From: Candidatus Uhrbacteria bacterium RIFOXYB12_FULL_58_10
GTDB taxonomy: Bacteria; Patescibacteriota; Patescibacteriia; UBA9934; GWF2-40-263
NCBI GenBank assembly: GCA_001791645.1
Contig: MGFA01000014.1
Span: forward strand, 1-41,367
DNA length: 41,367 bases
Direction: 5' to 3'
Part shown: positions 1 to 8,157 of the stretch, piece after piece
Layout of the letters: each line of letters opens with the position of its first letter
Position numbering within the stretch: the stretch's first letter is position 1
The notes under the pieces: model-generated
Told to the model about the DNA's origin: nothing
The model's input: only the letters and a program-made list of their open reading frames with translations
Databases searched by the model: none
Made by a program: the position numbers and the translations under genes

Positions 1-1431
1 CCTCCGAGGGCCTACATCGTCGGCGGGTATGTGCGCGACATTTATTTGGGATTGCAACCCAAGGACGCGGACGTGGAGGTGTACGGGGTCGCGCCAGCCG
101 AACTTATTTCGCTGTTAACAAAGATGTTCGGCGAGATCAATGACGTAGGGCAGGCATTTGGCATTATCAAGGTCCCGATAGGCGACGGCCTTGAGCTCGA
201 CGTGTCCGTTCCGAGGCGCGAATCGAAGGCGGGGAAGGGGCATAAGGGATTTCTGATCGATTCCGATCCGTCGCTCGGCATTAAGGAAGCCGCCTGCCGT
301 CGTGACTTCACGGTAAACGCGATGGCCATGGATCCGATCACAGGGGTGGTTTTTGATCCCTTCGGAGGCATGGAGGATCTTCGATCAAAGACATTGCGCG
401 TGACTGACTCGGAGAAGTTCGCAGACGATCCGTTGCGCGTGTTACGCGCGGCACAGTTCCTCGCGCGTCTTGAATTTACGGCGGAGGAGAAAAGCTTCGA
501 GATTATGAAAGGGGTGGTGGAACGCGGCGAAATGGACGAGCTTCCCAAGGAGCGAATCGGGGGCGAACTTGAAAAGCTTCTCCTGAAGTCCAAGCGGCCA
601 TCGGTGGGCTTCGAGTTCATGCGTGTCGTCGGTATGACGGAGCGCAAGTTTCCAGAACTTCATGCGCTCATCGGCGTGCCGCAGGAACCCGAATGGCATC
701 CAGAAGGCGACGTATGGACGCACACGATGATGGTCATTGACGCGGGCGCGAAGATTGCCAATGATTCGGCGCGCGGATTTTCGGATGACGAAAGGCTCCA
801 GGTGATGCTCGGGGCACTTGGGCATGACTTGGGCAAGCCGTCAACGACCACCGTGGAGGACGGTCGCATCCGTTCCAAGGGACACGAGCCGGCCGGGGAA
901 GCGCCAGTCCGCGAATTGTTTTCCCGCCTCGTGTTCAAAGGACACCAGGGCGCGTTGGACGCGACGGTCGCGATCGCCCGCGAGCACCTTCAGCCGGGAG
1001 AATTACATCGTTCGTTTATCGCGGGAAAATTGACCGAGGCGCAGTACGCGAACGCGATTCGAAAACTTTTGAAGAGAATCAGTCCGGTTTCTTGGCGCGT
1101 TCTGATCGCCGCGAGCGAAGCGGATTCCCGCGGGCGGCTCCTGCCCGGGGTTGATACCGTCGCATACGAGCCCGGCGTTCGTTTCGCCGAGATGATCGCA
1201 AAATACGGCATCGACAAGGCGGCGAAGGAGGCCCTGCTCCAGGGCAGGGACCTGATCGCCGAATTTCAACTCAACCCACGAAATAATAATACCGGACGGT
1301 TCTTTGGAGAGGTTCTTAGGGCCGTCGAGGCGGAGCGTGACGAGGGGGCGGTAACGACGCGAGAGCAGGCCCTCCAGTTTGTCCGTCCGATGGTTGAACA
1401 ATATCAAGCCGAACAATCGAAAGCGCGTTAA
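1..1431 (+). CDS. cca: CCA tRNA nucleotidyltransferase with HD domain (5' partial)
   Basis: Class II (bacterial-type) tRNA nucleotidyltransferase/poly(A) polymerase family enzyme, which adds or repairs the 3' CCA of tRNAs. The reading frame is open to the window edge, and its first visible residues (AYIVGGYVRD) are the conserved nucleotide-binding GGxVRD motif, so only the extreme N-terminus is missing and the GTG at 31 is not the real start. Next come the metal-binding DAD of DADVEVYGV, the RRDFTVNAMAMDP motif that follows the catalytic head, and the neck/body region. An HD phosphohydrolase domain follows (HTMMVIDAG, then LGHDLGKPSTT), as in the multifunctional enzymes. The stop is 1 nt before the next ATG, so the two genes are probably cotranscribed and coupled. 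Confidence 0.93.
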   Translation, partial: PPRAYIVGGYVRDIYLGLQPKDADVEVYGVAPAELISLLTKMFGEINDVGQAFGIIKVPIGDGLELDVSVPRRESKAGKGHKGFLIDSDPSLGIKEAACRRDFTVNAMAMDPITGVVFDPFGGMEDLRSKTLRVTDSEKFADDPLRVLRAAQFLARLEFTAEEKSFEIMKGVVERGEMDELPKERIGGELEKLLLKSKRPSVGFEFMRVVGMTERKFPELHALIGVPQEPEWHPEGDVWTHTMMVIDAGAKIANDSARGFSDDERLQVMLGALGHDLGKPSTTTVEDGRIRSKGHEPAGEAPVRELFSRLVFKGHQGALDATVAIAREHLQPGELHRSFIAGKLTEAQYANAIRKLLKRISPVSWRVLIAASEADSRGRLLPGVDTVAYEPGVRFAEMIAKYGIDKAAKEALLQGRDLIAEFQLNPRNNNTGRFFGEVLRAVEAERDEGAVTTREQALQFVRPMVEQYQAEQSKAR

Positions 1432-1432
1432 T

Positions 1433-2281
1433 ATGAAAAAAACCGTTCTCATCATTCCGCCGAACGACGCGGAAGCGGTTCTCATTTATGAGCTCGCGAA
1501 GGCCATGGGGATCCAGGTCATTCGTTCCGCGCAGCCACACGGGGCCACGCTCGACCGCGAGCTTGATATCGTGCCGCTAGTGCGCGATGGCGGATGGAAG
1601 CGCGTCGTGATCGTGGAAATGCCCGGGCCGGAGGTCGAGGCGCGCCTGCGCGCGCTCGGCGTTGAGGTCGTGATTCTCGACCATCATCATTACACCGATC
1701 TCAACCGGGCACATGACGCGAAGGGACGGCCGCTGCCAAGCTCGCTCGAGCAGTTTCTGAGGCTGTTCCGCGTCACGGACGCGAGGCTCAGGGTGATGGG
1801 ATACGCGCCGAAGATCGCTCTGGGGATTGGGGTGATGGATCGGGGATTTTTCTGGGCGCTTCGGGAAGAAGGGTACCGACCAAAGGAAATCGAACGCGTG
1901 CTCGCCCTGCGTCGCGACCTGCTTGCGCGACACGGCCTGTTGCGCGACGAGGAGAAACAGATGACAGCCGCGCGCAAGGCGTGGAACGCACGGACCGAGT
2001 GGAATGGGTATCAAATCGTCATGAATGGCACCGCGACCGGCGTGCGCGAGGGCGTATCGTTCATGGTCGCGCTCGAGGTCAAAAGGCCGACGCCGATCAT
2101 TTTTGTCGAGAAAAAGCGCGGATTTTTATACGTGCAGGAATCCGATCGAGCCATGGACCTATTTCGCGCGTTCGGCGGATTTACGTTCGGGCTCGATCGC
2201 AATTGGGGATACAGAAATGTTCCCGGGAGAAATCGGGTGACGCTCGATGACATAAAGCGCGTGATTACGAAGTGCGATTAA
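1433..2281 (+). CDS. DHH-phosphoesterase-like protein
   Basis: 282-aa protein starting at the ATG 1 nt after the cca stop. No Shine-Dalgarno is visible, so translation probably couples to the upstream gene. A DHH signature sits at about residues 84-86 in VVILDHHHYTD, with a Rossmann-like beta-strand before it (KRVVIVEMPG) and a later GIGVMDRGFF segment. This resembles the core of DHH-family phosphoesterases such as nanoRNases and RecJ-like enzymes. The C-terminal GGFTFGLDRNWGYRN could stand where DHHA1 proteins carry their Gly-rich motif, but the usual GGGGH is absent. The N-terminal Asp motifs of classic DHH enzymes are weak, so the enzyme may be divergent or inactive. Substrate unknown. Confidence 0.55.
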   Translation: MKKTVLIIPPNDAEAVLIYELAKAMGIQVIRSAQPHGATLDRELDIVPLVRDGGWKRVVIVEMPGPEVEARLRALGVEVVILDHHHYTDLNRAHDAKGRPLPSSLEQFLRLFRVTDARLRVMGYAPKIALGIGVMDRGFFWALREEGYRPKEIERVLALRRDLLARHGLLRDEEKQMTAARKAWNARTEWNGYQIVMNGTATGVREGVSFMVALEVKRPTPIIFVEKKRGFLYVQESDRAMDLFRAFGGFTFGLDRNWGYRNVPGRNRVTLDDIKRVITKCD

Positions 2282-2304
2282 AGTGGTATCAACTTCCTTA
2301 AAAT

Positions 2305-2943
2305 ATGTCCACGATCCAACGGCTTCTATCATTCTTCGCAATGCTTTTATTCGCGGCCGGATGCTTCGCGGCGGCTTATTTTGCACGCTCCAGCGGTAAC
2401 AAGGCGGCAGGTACGTCGCTCATGCGGCTGCGTGAGGCACTTGGTGTTTCCGAAGGCTCCGGACTTCGGAATGGCCGAATGTTTTTTGTCGAAACGGTGA
2501 CTTCTTACACGCGTCTCATTAATTCTTTGCTCGTGACATTTACCAGAACACCGCACTTGCGACTACGATTGAAGATCGCGAAGGGTGCTCTCCCTGTCGC
2601 TTCGTTCGGTCCACGTGTGCGCGGGGCACGCGCGCTGGCCGGATTTTTCCGTGCGTTTGGCCTCGCCCGCCCGCGCGTTTTGATCGGCGATACGGAATTT
2701 GATCGCAGGTTCAACTTGTTCGTTGCCATAGGAGGTTCTGAGGAGGCGAAAAAGATATTCAATGCCGCGGCGCGCGCCGCGTTGCTCCTGGCGAAGAAAG
2801 CCGGAGCAAATGGCAGATATGTTTTTCGTGAAAATGAGATCGCGTATGACGCGCCTGGCCTTCCCGTTGGCGAGCCTGACGTTTGCGCCGCGATTGCGGT
2901 CGTCGAAGCCATGGAGCGTTTGGCCGATGGCGCCGAGTCGTAG
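2305..2943 (+). CDS. Membrane-anchored hypothetical protein
   Basis: 212-aa protein with an N-terminal hydrophobic segment (about residues 7-27, LLSFFAMLLFAAGCFAAAYF). This is a membrane anchor or uncleaved signal; the Cys has only a poor lipobox. The rest is soluble and basic, with a conserved-looking part RPRVLIGDTEFDRRFNLFV near residues 120-140. That (E/D)FDRxF pattern is reminiscent of DUF3137-like proteins, but only weakly. The ATG lies 23 nt after the upstream stop. It converges on the PP2C gene, 32 nt between the stops. Function unknown. Confidence 0.6.
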   Translation: MSTIQRLLSFFAMLLFAAGCFAAAYFARSSGNKAAGTSLMRLREALGVSEGSGLRNGRMFFVETVTSYTRLINSLLVTFTRTPHLRLRLKIAKGALPVASFGPRVRGARALAGFFRAFGLARPRVLIGDTEFDRRFNLFVAIGGSEEAKKIFNAAARAALLLAKKAGANGRYVFRENEIAYDAPGLPVGEPDVCAAIAVVEAMERLADGAES

Positions 2944-2975
2944 GTTGGACTATGGAGGCGAACGTTTGTTTTTGC

Positions 2976-3995
2976 TTAAGTTTCCTGGCCAAGAATAACC
3001 ACGACCACGGCGCGGTCGTCCCTTTTTTTCCGATTTCCGGAGGACGCTTCGGCGGCCTCGGCGATCTGACGGGCGATTTCGCGCGCCGACATCTTCTTGA
3101 GAAGCGATTCTCGAACGATCGTTTCGATTTCTTTTTCCGTAAGGACGTCCGTGATTCCATCGGAACAGATGACAAGCGTATCTCCAGTTCGCGCTTTGAC
3201 GGAGCGCACCGTCGGGCTGGTCGTGGCGCCAGTGTCCATCGAATTCAAGAGGTAGCTGCTCATGTGGTACAGAAGCTGGGTGGCCGTTCGGTTATGACGC
3301 GAACTGAGCCGATTCTCGGTTTCCCGCAGACATCTTTTCAAGGAGGTCAGGTCTCTTGAGAAACGGTTCCACGGGACGATCGCGGCGTTAATTGCCGACT
3401 CAAGCGTTGCACGATCCTTCAGGACGGGGTGTTCCGGGACATCCTCTCCTCGTTTCGTTGATTGGTCGATGGCACGTCCGATGGCTTCCGGAAGAATTCC
3501 AGATGAAACCAAGAGTTCTACGAATCCATCGTCCGTGGTCAGCCGTTCAAGGACGCCGGAATCCTGTCGGATCAGATACCCTCGGCTGTCGCCGACATGC
3601 GCGATCGCGAGCTCGACCGTTCCGTCGGTGGACGCTTCGGCGGCGACGGCGGTGAGCGTGGTACCCATCCCGGCAAATTTTGGATCCGTTTTTTGAGCGT
3701 GCATCGCGTTTGCGCACACGTCAACGGATTCCTGCAATTTTTCTGCCATGCCCCTTTTTTTCGACCGGGCGAACGTGCTGTCGAGCGTGGTGCATGCGAG
3801 GCGGCTCGCCACGTCGCCGTGCGGCATTCCGCCCATGCCGTCTGCCACGGCAAACAGCCCGTGTTCCTGGTCGTCCACGACCGTATCCTCGCACCGAGAC
3901 ATCACTTCCTTTCCGATGAGCGCGGAACCGCTGTCGACAACCAGGACTTTTCGTTCTGTTTCTGGGGAAAAACCATGTTCGGCTGAATGGACCAT
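2976..3995 (-). CDS. PP2C-family protein serine/threonine phosphatase
   Basis: Soluble PPM/PP2C phosphatase of about 339 aa, predicted to dephosphorylate Ser/Thr residues with a bimetal centre. Ordered motifs are visible: a CEDTVVDDQ segment, VADGMGG (metal-binding Asp of motif 2), GTTLTAVA, AHVGDSRGYL, LVICSDGITDVL and the C-terminal RDDRAVVVV. The insert between the GDSR and SDG motifs (about residues 160-260) is longer than in small PrpC-type phosphatases and could hold a regulatory helical segment. I chose the ATG at 3995 rather than the GTG 18 nt upstream because an extended -10 box ends 8 nt before this ATG, implying a leaderless message. No kinase is adjacent; the only kinase in the window is at 31.5-32.3 kb, a possible but unproven partner. 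Confidence 0.9.
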   Translation of the reverse strand: MVHSAEHGFSPETERKVLVVDSGSALIGKEVMSRCEDTVVDDQEHGLFAVADGMGGMPHGDVASRLACTTLDSTFARSKKRGMAEKLQESVDVCANAMHAQKTDPKFAGMGTTLTAVAAEASTDGTVELAIAHVGDSRGYLIRQDSGVLERLTTDDGFVELLVSSGILPEAIGRAIDQSTKRGEDVPEHPVLKDRATLESAINAAIVPWNRFSRDLTSLKRCLRETENRLSSRHNRTATQLLYHMSSYLLNSMDTGATTSPTVRSVKARTGDTLVICSDGITDVLTEKEIETIVRESLLKKMSAREIARQIAEAAEASSGNRKKRDDRAVVVVILGQET

Positions 3996-4003
3996 AGAGC
4001 ATA

Positions 4004-4012
4004 AGTATACCA
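4004..4012 (-). promoter_or_regulatory. Extended -10 promoter for the PP2C gene
   Basis: On the minus strand this reads TGGTATACT: a near-perfect -10 with the TGn extension and no clear -35. It ends 8 nt before the ATG at 3995, so transcription should begin at or next to the start codon. Confidence 0.6.
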
Positions 4013-4021
4013 CTGTCGTCC

Positions 4022-4050
4022 TTGACGATCGTAGGTATTTGTGTTACAAA
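4022..4050 (+). promoter_or_regulatory. Sigma-70-type promoter for the MopE-like gene
   Basis: TTGACG, a 17-nt spacer, then TACAAA. It predicts a start near 4057 and a leader of about 117 nt before the ATG at 4174, unlike the leaderless promoters of neighbouring genes. It is divergent from the PP2C promoter, whose -10 lies 10 nt away. Confidence 0.55.
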
Positions 4051-4078
4051 AACAGCCTTGTTTCATGGTGGTTTTTTG

Positions 4079-4153
4079 TTTTTTACGAAGGTTTTCGTGA
4101 AAAAAGAAAGACCGGCATTCCCACAAGCAAGCGACACCTACGTTCCGGTCTTT
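4079..4153 (+). promoter_or_regulatory. Structured 5' leader of the MopE-like gene (two hairpins)
   Basis: Hairpin 1 (4079-4105) pairs TTTTTTACGAA with TTCGTGAAAAAA around a short loop, with one bulge. Hairpin 2 pairs AAAGACCGG (4107-4115) exactly with CCGGTCTTT (4145-4153), with CCCAC and GTGGG inside and beside the stem. An AGAGG Shine-Dalgarno-like sequence lies 5 nt before the ATG at 4174. The leader is AT-rich and unlike the coding region after it. It matches no riboswitch family I recognise. Confidence 0.4.
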
Positions 4154-4173
4154 CGTGGGTGCAAGAGGCATTG

Positions 4174-6900
4174 ATGTACATTTCACGTGAAATCATCGGT
4201 CTTTCGTTGGCCAGCGTTCTCGCATTCGGATCCGGGTGTGCCAGTGGAAAGGTCGCCCTCGACAAGGGCGGATGCGATACCGGGTCGGGTCTCATCGAGA
4301 TCTGCAACGGTGTCGACGACGACTGCGACGGCCTGGTGGACGCAGCCGACCCCGACGTCGCGGACGTCGAGATCTGGTACACGGACGGCGACTCAGACGG
4401 GTACGTGGACGGCACCTCGCCGTCGGAAAGCGGCGCCCGCGCGATGGCGTTCTGTTCCTGGGATGTCCCCGAGTACGGGGCCTCCCAGACGTTCGGCGAC
4501 TGCGATGACTCCGACCCCGCGGTCAACCCCGATGCCACCGACGTGTGCGACGGCATCGACAACAACTGTGACGCGGTCATCGATGGCGACGGCGTCTGTG
4601 ACGGCACCGACGGCGACGGCGACGGATGGGCCGAGGCCGACGGCGACTGCGACGACGACAACTCCGAGGTCCACCCGGGCGCGACGGAGTCCTGCAACGG
4701 CATGGACGACGACTGCGACGGCACGACCGACGAGGACGGCGCCCGCTGGTACGCCGACATGGACAACGACGGTTATGGTGGCACGGAGCTCGGCTACACG
4801 GGCTGCGCGCAGCCCGACGGCGCGGTCGCCATCAACAGCGACTGCAACGACGGCGACGCGAACGTGCATCCGGATGCAACCGAGGTGTGCGACGGCATCG
4901 ACAACGACTGTGACGAACTGGCGGACGATGACGACCCGGCGGTTGACATCTCCACTGGGGAAGAGTGGTATGCCGACGCCGATTCCGACGGCTATGGAAC
5001 CGATTCCATGACCGAAATGGCCTGCCAGGCTCCCACCGGGTATGTGGGCAACGACAGCGACTGCGACGACGGCGACGCGGCCATCAACCCGGCCGTACGC
5101 GAGGTCTGCGGCGACAGCGTGGACAACGACTGCGACGGCACCACTGACGTGCCGGACACGCTCTACGCCGACGTCGACGGCGATGGCTATGGCGATGACG
5201 CCGACACCACCGCATCCTGCGTGGACGTGGCCGGGTACGTCACCTTGGGCGACGACTGCGACGATCTGGACGCCACGGTCTACCCGGGCGCGAGCGAGAC
5301 GGTCGGCGACGAGGTCGACCAGAACTGCGACGGCGGCGAGACCTGTTTCGCCGACGCCGACGACGACCGCTACGCCGCCGGCTCCGGGGCCACCGTGGCC
5401 TCGGCCGACGCGGACTGCTCCGACCCGGGCGAGGCCTCGGCCTCGGCATCGGGCGGCGACTGCGACGACGCGGACAGCTCGGTCCACCCGGGCGCCACGG
5501 AGATCTGCGACGTGGTCGACAACGACTGCGACGGCACGGTCGACGAAGGGTTCGACGCCGACGTCGACGGGCACTACGCCGCCGCCGAATGTTCCTACGG
5601 CGACGACTGCGACGATCTGGACGCCACGGTCTACCCGGGCGCGAGCGAGACGGTCGGCGACGAGGTCGACCAGAACTGCGATGGCGGCGAGACCTGTTAC
5701 GCCGACGCCGACGACGACCGCTACGCCGCCGGCTCAGGGGCCACCGTGGCCTCGGCCGACGCGGACTGCTCCGACCCGGGCGAGGCCTCGGCCTCGGCAT
5801 CGGGCGGCGACTGCGACGACGCGGACAGCTCGGTCCACCCGGGCGCCACTGAGCAGTGCAATGGCACGGACGACGACTGCGACGGGTCCGTCCCCGCGGA
5901 CGAGACCGACGCCGACGGCGACGGATACGTCGGATGCGAGGGTGACTGCGACGAGTCCGACGCGTCAGTCAGCCCCGCGGGCACGGAGACCTGCGACGGC
6001 GTGGACGAAGACTGCGACGGGTCGATCGACGAGGGATTCACCCTCGTGACCTACTACCCCGACGGCGATGCGGATGCCTACGGCGATTCCGCCGCGGGAA
6101 CCACGGCGTGCGCGCCTCCCTCCGGGTACGTGACGGCCGGCGGCGACTGCGACGACGCGGACGCCTCGCTCAACCTCGACGACGCGGACGGCGACGGGTA
6201 CGACACCTGCGACGACGACTGCGACGACGCGGAGGCAGCCGCCTACCCGGGTGCCCACGAGGTCGCGATCGTCTCCTCGGCGGTCGACGACCTGTGCTCC
6301 GACGGCGTCGACAACGACTGCGACGGCGACCCCGACGCGGCGGACTGGGACTGCCAGGACGACGACGGCGATGGGACCGAGAACGGCGTCGACGTCCTGG
6401 TCGCCTACGATGGCGACACGGACGGCGACGACGACACGCTCTGCGTGATCGCGGTCGGCGAGGCCATGCCCTCGCCCTGGGACGGGTACGACGCGATCGT
6501 GCAGGGCGAGGCCTGGGGTGGTTTCTCCGCCCTGGACTCAGCCTTCACCGTGAGCGTCGAGGCCTACGCTGATTCCGACGGCGACGGCACCGACGAGGTC
6601 CGCGCCTGGTGCGTGGACTTCACAGACCCGACCTACGCCCCGTCGTACACGGCCGCGTGGAGCTGGCGCCTTGTCTCGGCGGTAGCGGAGGACGAATCCT
6701 CCACGGCGCCGAGCACTTGCACGGCCGCGTCGTCCTCGACCACGTGGCAGCGCCTCGATCTCGAGGAGTTCTGTGACGCGACCGGTGACAAATGGTGTCG
6801 CGTCGGATACACGGATGTCGACGGCTGTGGGGACAGCATCTCCTCCGGCCTCGTACGGGTCGACTTCGACGCCACCGCCGACTCGATCGCGCCCCACTAG
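4174..6900 (+). CDS. Secreted MopE-type Cys/Asp-repeat metal-binding protein
   Basis: 908-aa protein starting at an ATG with an AGAGG 5 nt upstream. The N-terminus has a short hydrophobic signal (about residues 8-20) ending in GSGC, a possible but atypical lipobox. From about residue 45 to 725 it is built of alternating units of two kinds: C(D/N)GxD(D/N)(D/N)CDG (about eleven copies) and GDCDDxDxxVxPGAxE. This is the pattern of the putative metal-binding motif family (PF11617, MopE-like), common in Myxococcota and relatives. Dense Asp suggests calcium or other cation binding. The last 180 residues form a separate domain with several Cys (DTLCVIAVGE, RAWCVDFTDP). Composition is extreme (GAC, GGC and GCC codons dominate), unlike its neighbours, which suggests transfer. 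The open frame upstream to 3748 is antisense to PP2C and not coding. Confidence 0.85.
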   Translation: MYISREIIGLSLASVLAFGSGCASGKVALDKGGCDTGSGLIEICNGVDDDCDGLVDAADPDVADVEIWYTDGDSDGYVDGTSPSESGARAMAFCSWDVPEYGASQTFGDCDDSDPAVNPDATDVCDGIDNNCDAVIDGDGVCDGTDGDGDGWAEADGDCDDDNSEVHPGATESCNGMDDDCDGTTDEDGARWYADMDNDGYGGTELGYTGCAQPDGAVAINSDCNDGDANVHPDATEVCDGIDNDCDELADDDDPAVDISTGEEWYADADSDGYGTDSMTEMACQAPTGYVGNDSDCDDGDAAINPAVREVCGDSVDNDCDGTTDVPDTLYADVDGDGYGDDADTTASCVDVAGYVTLGDDCDDLDATVYPGASETVGDEVDQNCDGGETCFADADDDRYAAGSGATVASADADCSDPGEASASASGGDCDDADSSVHPGATEICDVVDNDCDGTVDEGFDADVDGHYAAAECSYGDDCDDLDATVYPGASETVGDEVDQNCDGGETCYADADDDRYAAGSGATVASADADCSDPGEASASASGGDCDDADSSVHPGATEQCNGTDDDCDGSVPADETDADGDGYVGCEGDCDESDASVSPAGTETCDGVDEDCDGSIDEGFTLVTYYPDGDADAYGDSAAGTTACAPPSGYVTAGGDCDDADASLNLDDADGDGYDTCDDDCDDAEAAAYPGAHEVAIVSSAVDDLCSDGVDNDCDGDPDAADWDCQDDDGDGTENGVDVLVAYDGDTDGDDDTLCVIAVGEAMPSPWDGYDAIVQGEAWGGFSALDSAFTVSVEAYADSDGDGTDEVRAWCVDFTDPTYAPSYTAAWSWRLVSAVAEDESSTAPSTCTAASSSTTWQRLDLEEFCDATGDKWCRVGYTDVDGCGDSISSGLVRVDFDATADSIAPH
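5248..5498 (+). repeat. First copy of a 251-bp near-identical direct repeat
   Basis: This segment recurs 351 bp downstream at 5599-5849 with only about three substitutions, encoding nearly the same 83 residues (CFADAD here, CYADAD in copy 2). The 351-bp period is 117 codons, so the frame is kept. It looks like a recent in-frame tandem duplication or gene conversion within the MopE-like gene. Confidence 0.9.
5599..5849 (+). repeat. Second copy of the 251-bp near-identical direct repeat
   Basis: Copy 2 of the segment at 5248-5498. The 100 nt after copy 1 (5499-5598) and the sequence after copy 2 are related but clearly diverged. The identity is therefore confined to this block rather than the whole 351-bp period. 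Confidence 0.9.
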
Positions 6901-6910
6901 GACGCGATCT

Positions 6911-6941
6911 CCGGCAGCCCCCCTGGGCCGCCGGTTTTTTG
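6911..6941 (+). terminator. Rho-independent terminator of the MopE-like gene
   Basis: Stem CCGGC-A-GCCC with GGGC-C-GCCGG (one mismatch, CCCT loop), followed by TTTTTTG. It ends the MopE transcript immediately before the MFS promoter. Confidence 0.8.
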
Positions 6942-6948
6942 TTATACT
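6940..6948 (+). promoter_or_regulatory. Extended -10 promoter for the MFS gene
   Basis: TGTTATACT lies directly after the terminator T-tract and ends 8 nt before the ATG at 6957, the same geometry as the PP2C promoter. It predicts a leaderless message. Confidence 0.6.
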
Positions 6949-6956
6949 GCCCGGAC

Positions 6957-8147
6957 ATGACCCGCCTCCAACGCCTCAATCGAAACCCACGCCTGCTGTT
7001 CTGGACGAAGGTCTGCATCAACTTCAAGACGCTCAACGCCATCATCACGCTGTTCTATTTGCACCGCGGCCTGTCCATCGCGCAGATCGTCTGGCTTTCC
7101 GGGCTGTTCGGCGCGGTTTCGCTGTTCGCGGAGATCCCAAGCGGATACATGGCCGACCATCTCGGGCGCAAGCGCACCATGCTGCTTGGCGTCGCATTCA
7201 TGCTCGCGTCCACCGCCATCCACTGGTTCGCTACTGACTTCTTCTGGTTCGCGGTCTCATTCGTGTTCTTGTCTTTTTCCTTTTCTTGTTTTTCCGGAAC
7301 GGAAGAGGCGCTTCTCTACGATACGCTGAAGGAAACCGGACATGAGAAAAAAATGCTTCGGTTCAACAGCCGTCTGTTGTCCGCGCAGAATTTGGCAAAA
7401 ATCTTTTTGCCGTCCGTCGGCGCGATTATCGCGATGGATCTGTCGGAGACGCGCTTCCAGTGGCTCATCGCGGTCGACGCGGTCGGCCTCGTCGCGGCGC
7501 TCGCGTTGCTGATGCTGATCGTGGAGCCGAGGCACGAGGCGGAAGTGGAGGCTCTGGAGAAGGGGATTTTTCGAGAAAGCGTGGAGACAATCGTCCGGCG
7601 GCCGGCGCTGTTCGTCGCGTCGATGAACAAGATCCTTCCGTTCGTCTCGACCATTCTCGTATGGCGCGTGTACCAGCCTTACTTTCTCGAACGGGGGATC
7701 CCCGTGTTATGGCTCGGGCTGTTTTACGTGATCATCCATTCGGTCATGTTCTCCCTGAAGTGGGCGTCGGAGGCTATTGAGAAGCGGTTTGGCGCGCGGC
7801 GGGTGCTCGACGCGACCGTCGTGCTGATGGCTGCGTTCATCATCGTCGCCGCGTTCGTCCGGTCCGGGCCGCTTCTGTTCGCGGCAGTGGGCCTGTACTT
7901 CGTTTCTCATAATATCCGCGAGCCGATGTATGCGCATTGGATCAACGCGCGCATCCGTTCCCGCAGCCGCGCCACCACGCTTTCGAACCTCGCGGTATTC
8001 AGAAGCGCGCTTGACGTCCCGGTGATGTACGCGGGAGGCCTCCTCGCCGCCGTCGACACGCGCCTCGCCTTCGCGCTCGCGGCCGGGCTCTGCATTTCCG
8101 CGCTAGTCTTTTTTCGCGTGAGAGGGGAGGATGTTGACGATAGATGA
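6957..8147 (+). CDS. Major facilitator superfamily transporter
   Basis: 396-aa polytopic inner-membrane protein with about 10-12 hydrophobic segments, and the MFS loop 2-3 signature GYMADHLGRKRTMLLG at about residues 63-78 after an AEIPSG motif. The arrangement (LFAEIPSGYMAD) is the one seen in many uncharacterised MFS permeases; nothing shows the substrate. I start at the ATG at 6957, which has an extended -10 box 8 nt before it. Longer frames reaching back into the MopE gene are not coding. The stop is 10 nt from the stop of the convergent TrmB-like gene. Confidence 0.85.
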   Translation: MTRLQRLNRNPRLLFWTKVCINFKTLNAIITLFYLHRGLSIAQIVWLSGLFGAVSLFAEIPSGYMADHLGRKRTMLLGVAFMLASTAIHWFATDFFWFAVSFVFLSFSFSCFSGTEEALLYDTLKETGHEKKMLRFNSRLLSAQNLAKIFLPSVGAIIAMDLSETRFQWLIAVDAVGLVAALALLMLIVEPRHEAEVEALEKGIFRESVETIVRRPALFVASMNKILPFVSTILVWRVYQPYFLERGIPVLWLGLFYVIIHSVMFSLKWASEAIEKRFGARRVLDATVVLMAAFIIVAAFVRSGPLLFAAVGLYFVSHNIREPMYAHWINARIRSRSRATTLSNLAVFRSALDVPVMYAGGLLAAVDTRLAFALAAGLCISALVFFRVRGEDVDDR

Positions 8148-8157
8148 GCGAACGTCA

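Noticed and set aside
3748-4173. The MopE frame extends upstream to 3748, allowing a 1050-aa protein
   Set aside because: The upstream part is antisense to PP2C; the promoter, leader and signal peptide support the ATG at 4174.
4393-5574. Long minus-strand frame across the MopE gene
   Set aside because: Val/Ala-rich mirror of GAC/GGC repeats; no start signals or domain.
5248-5849. CRISPR-like repeat array
   Set aside because: The repeats are long, coding, in frame and not separated by uniform unique spacers.
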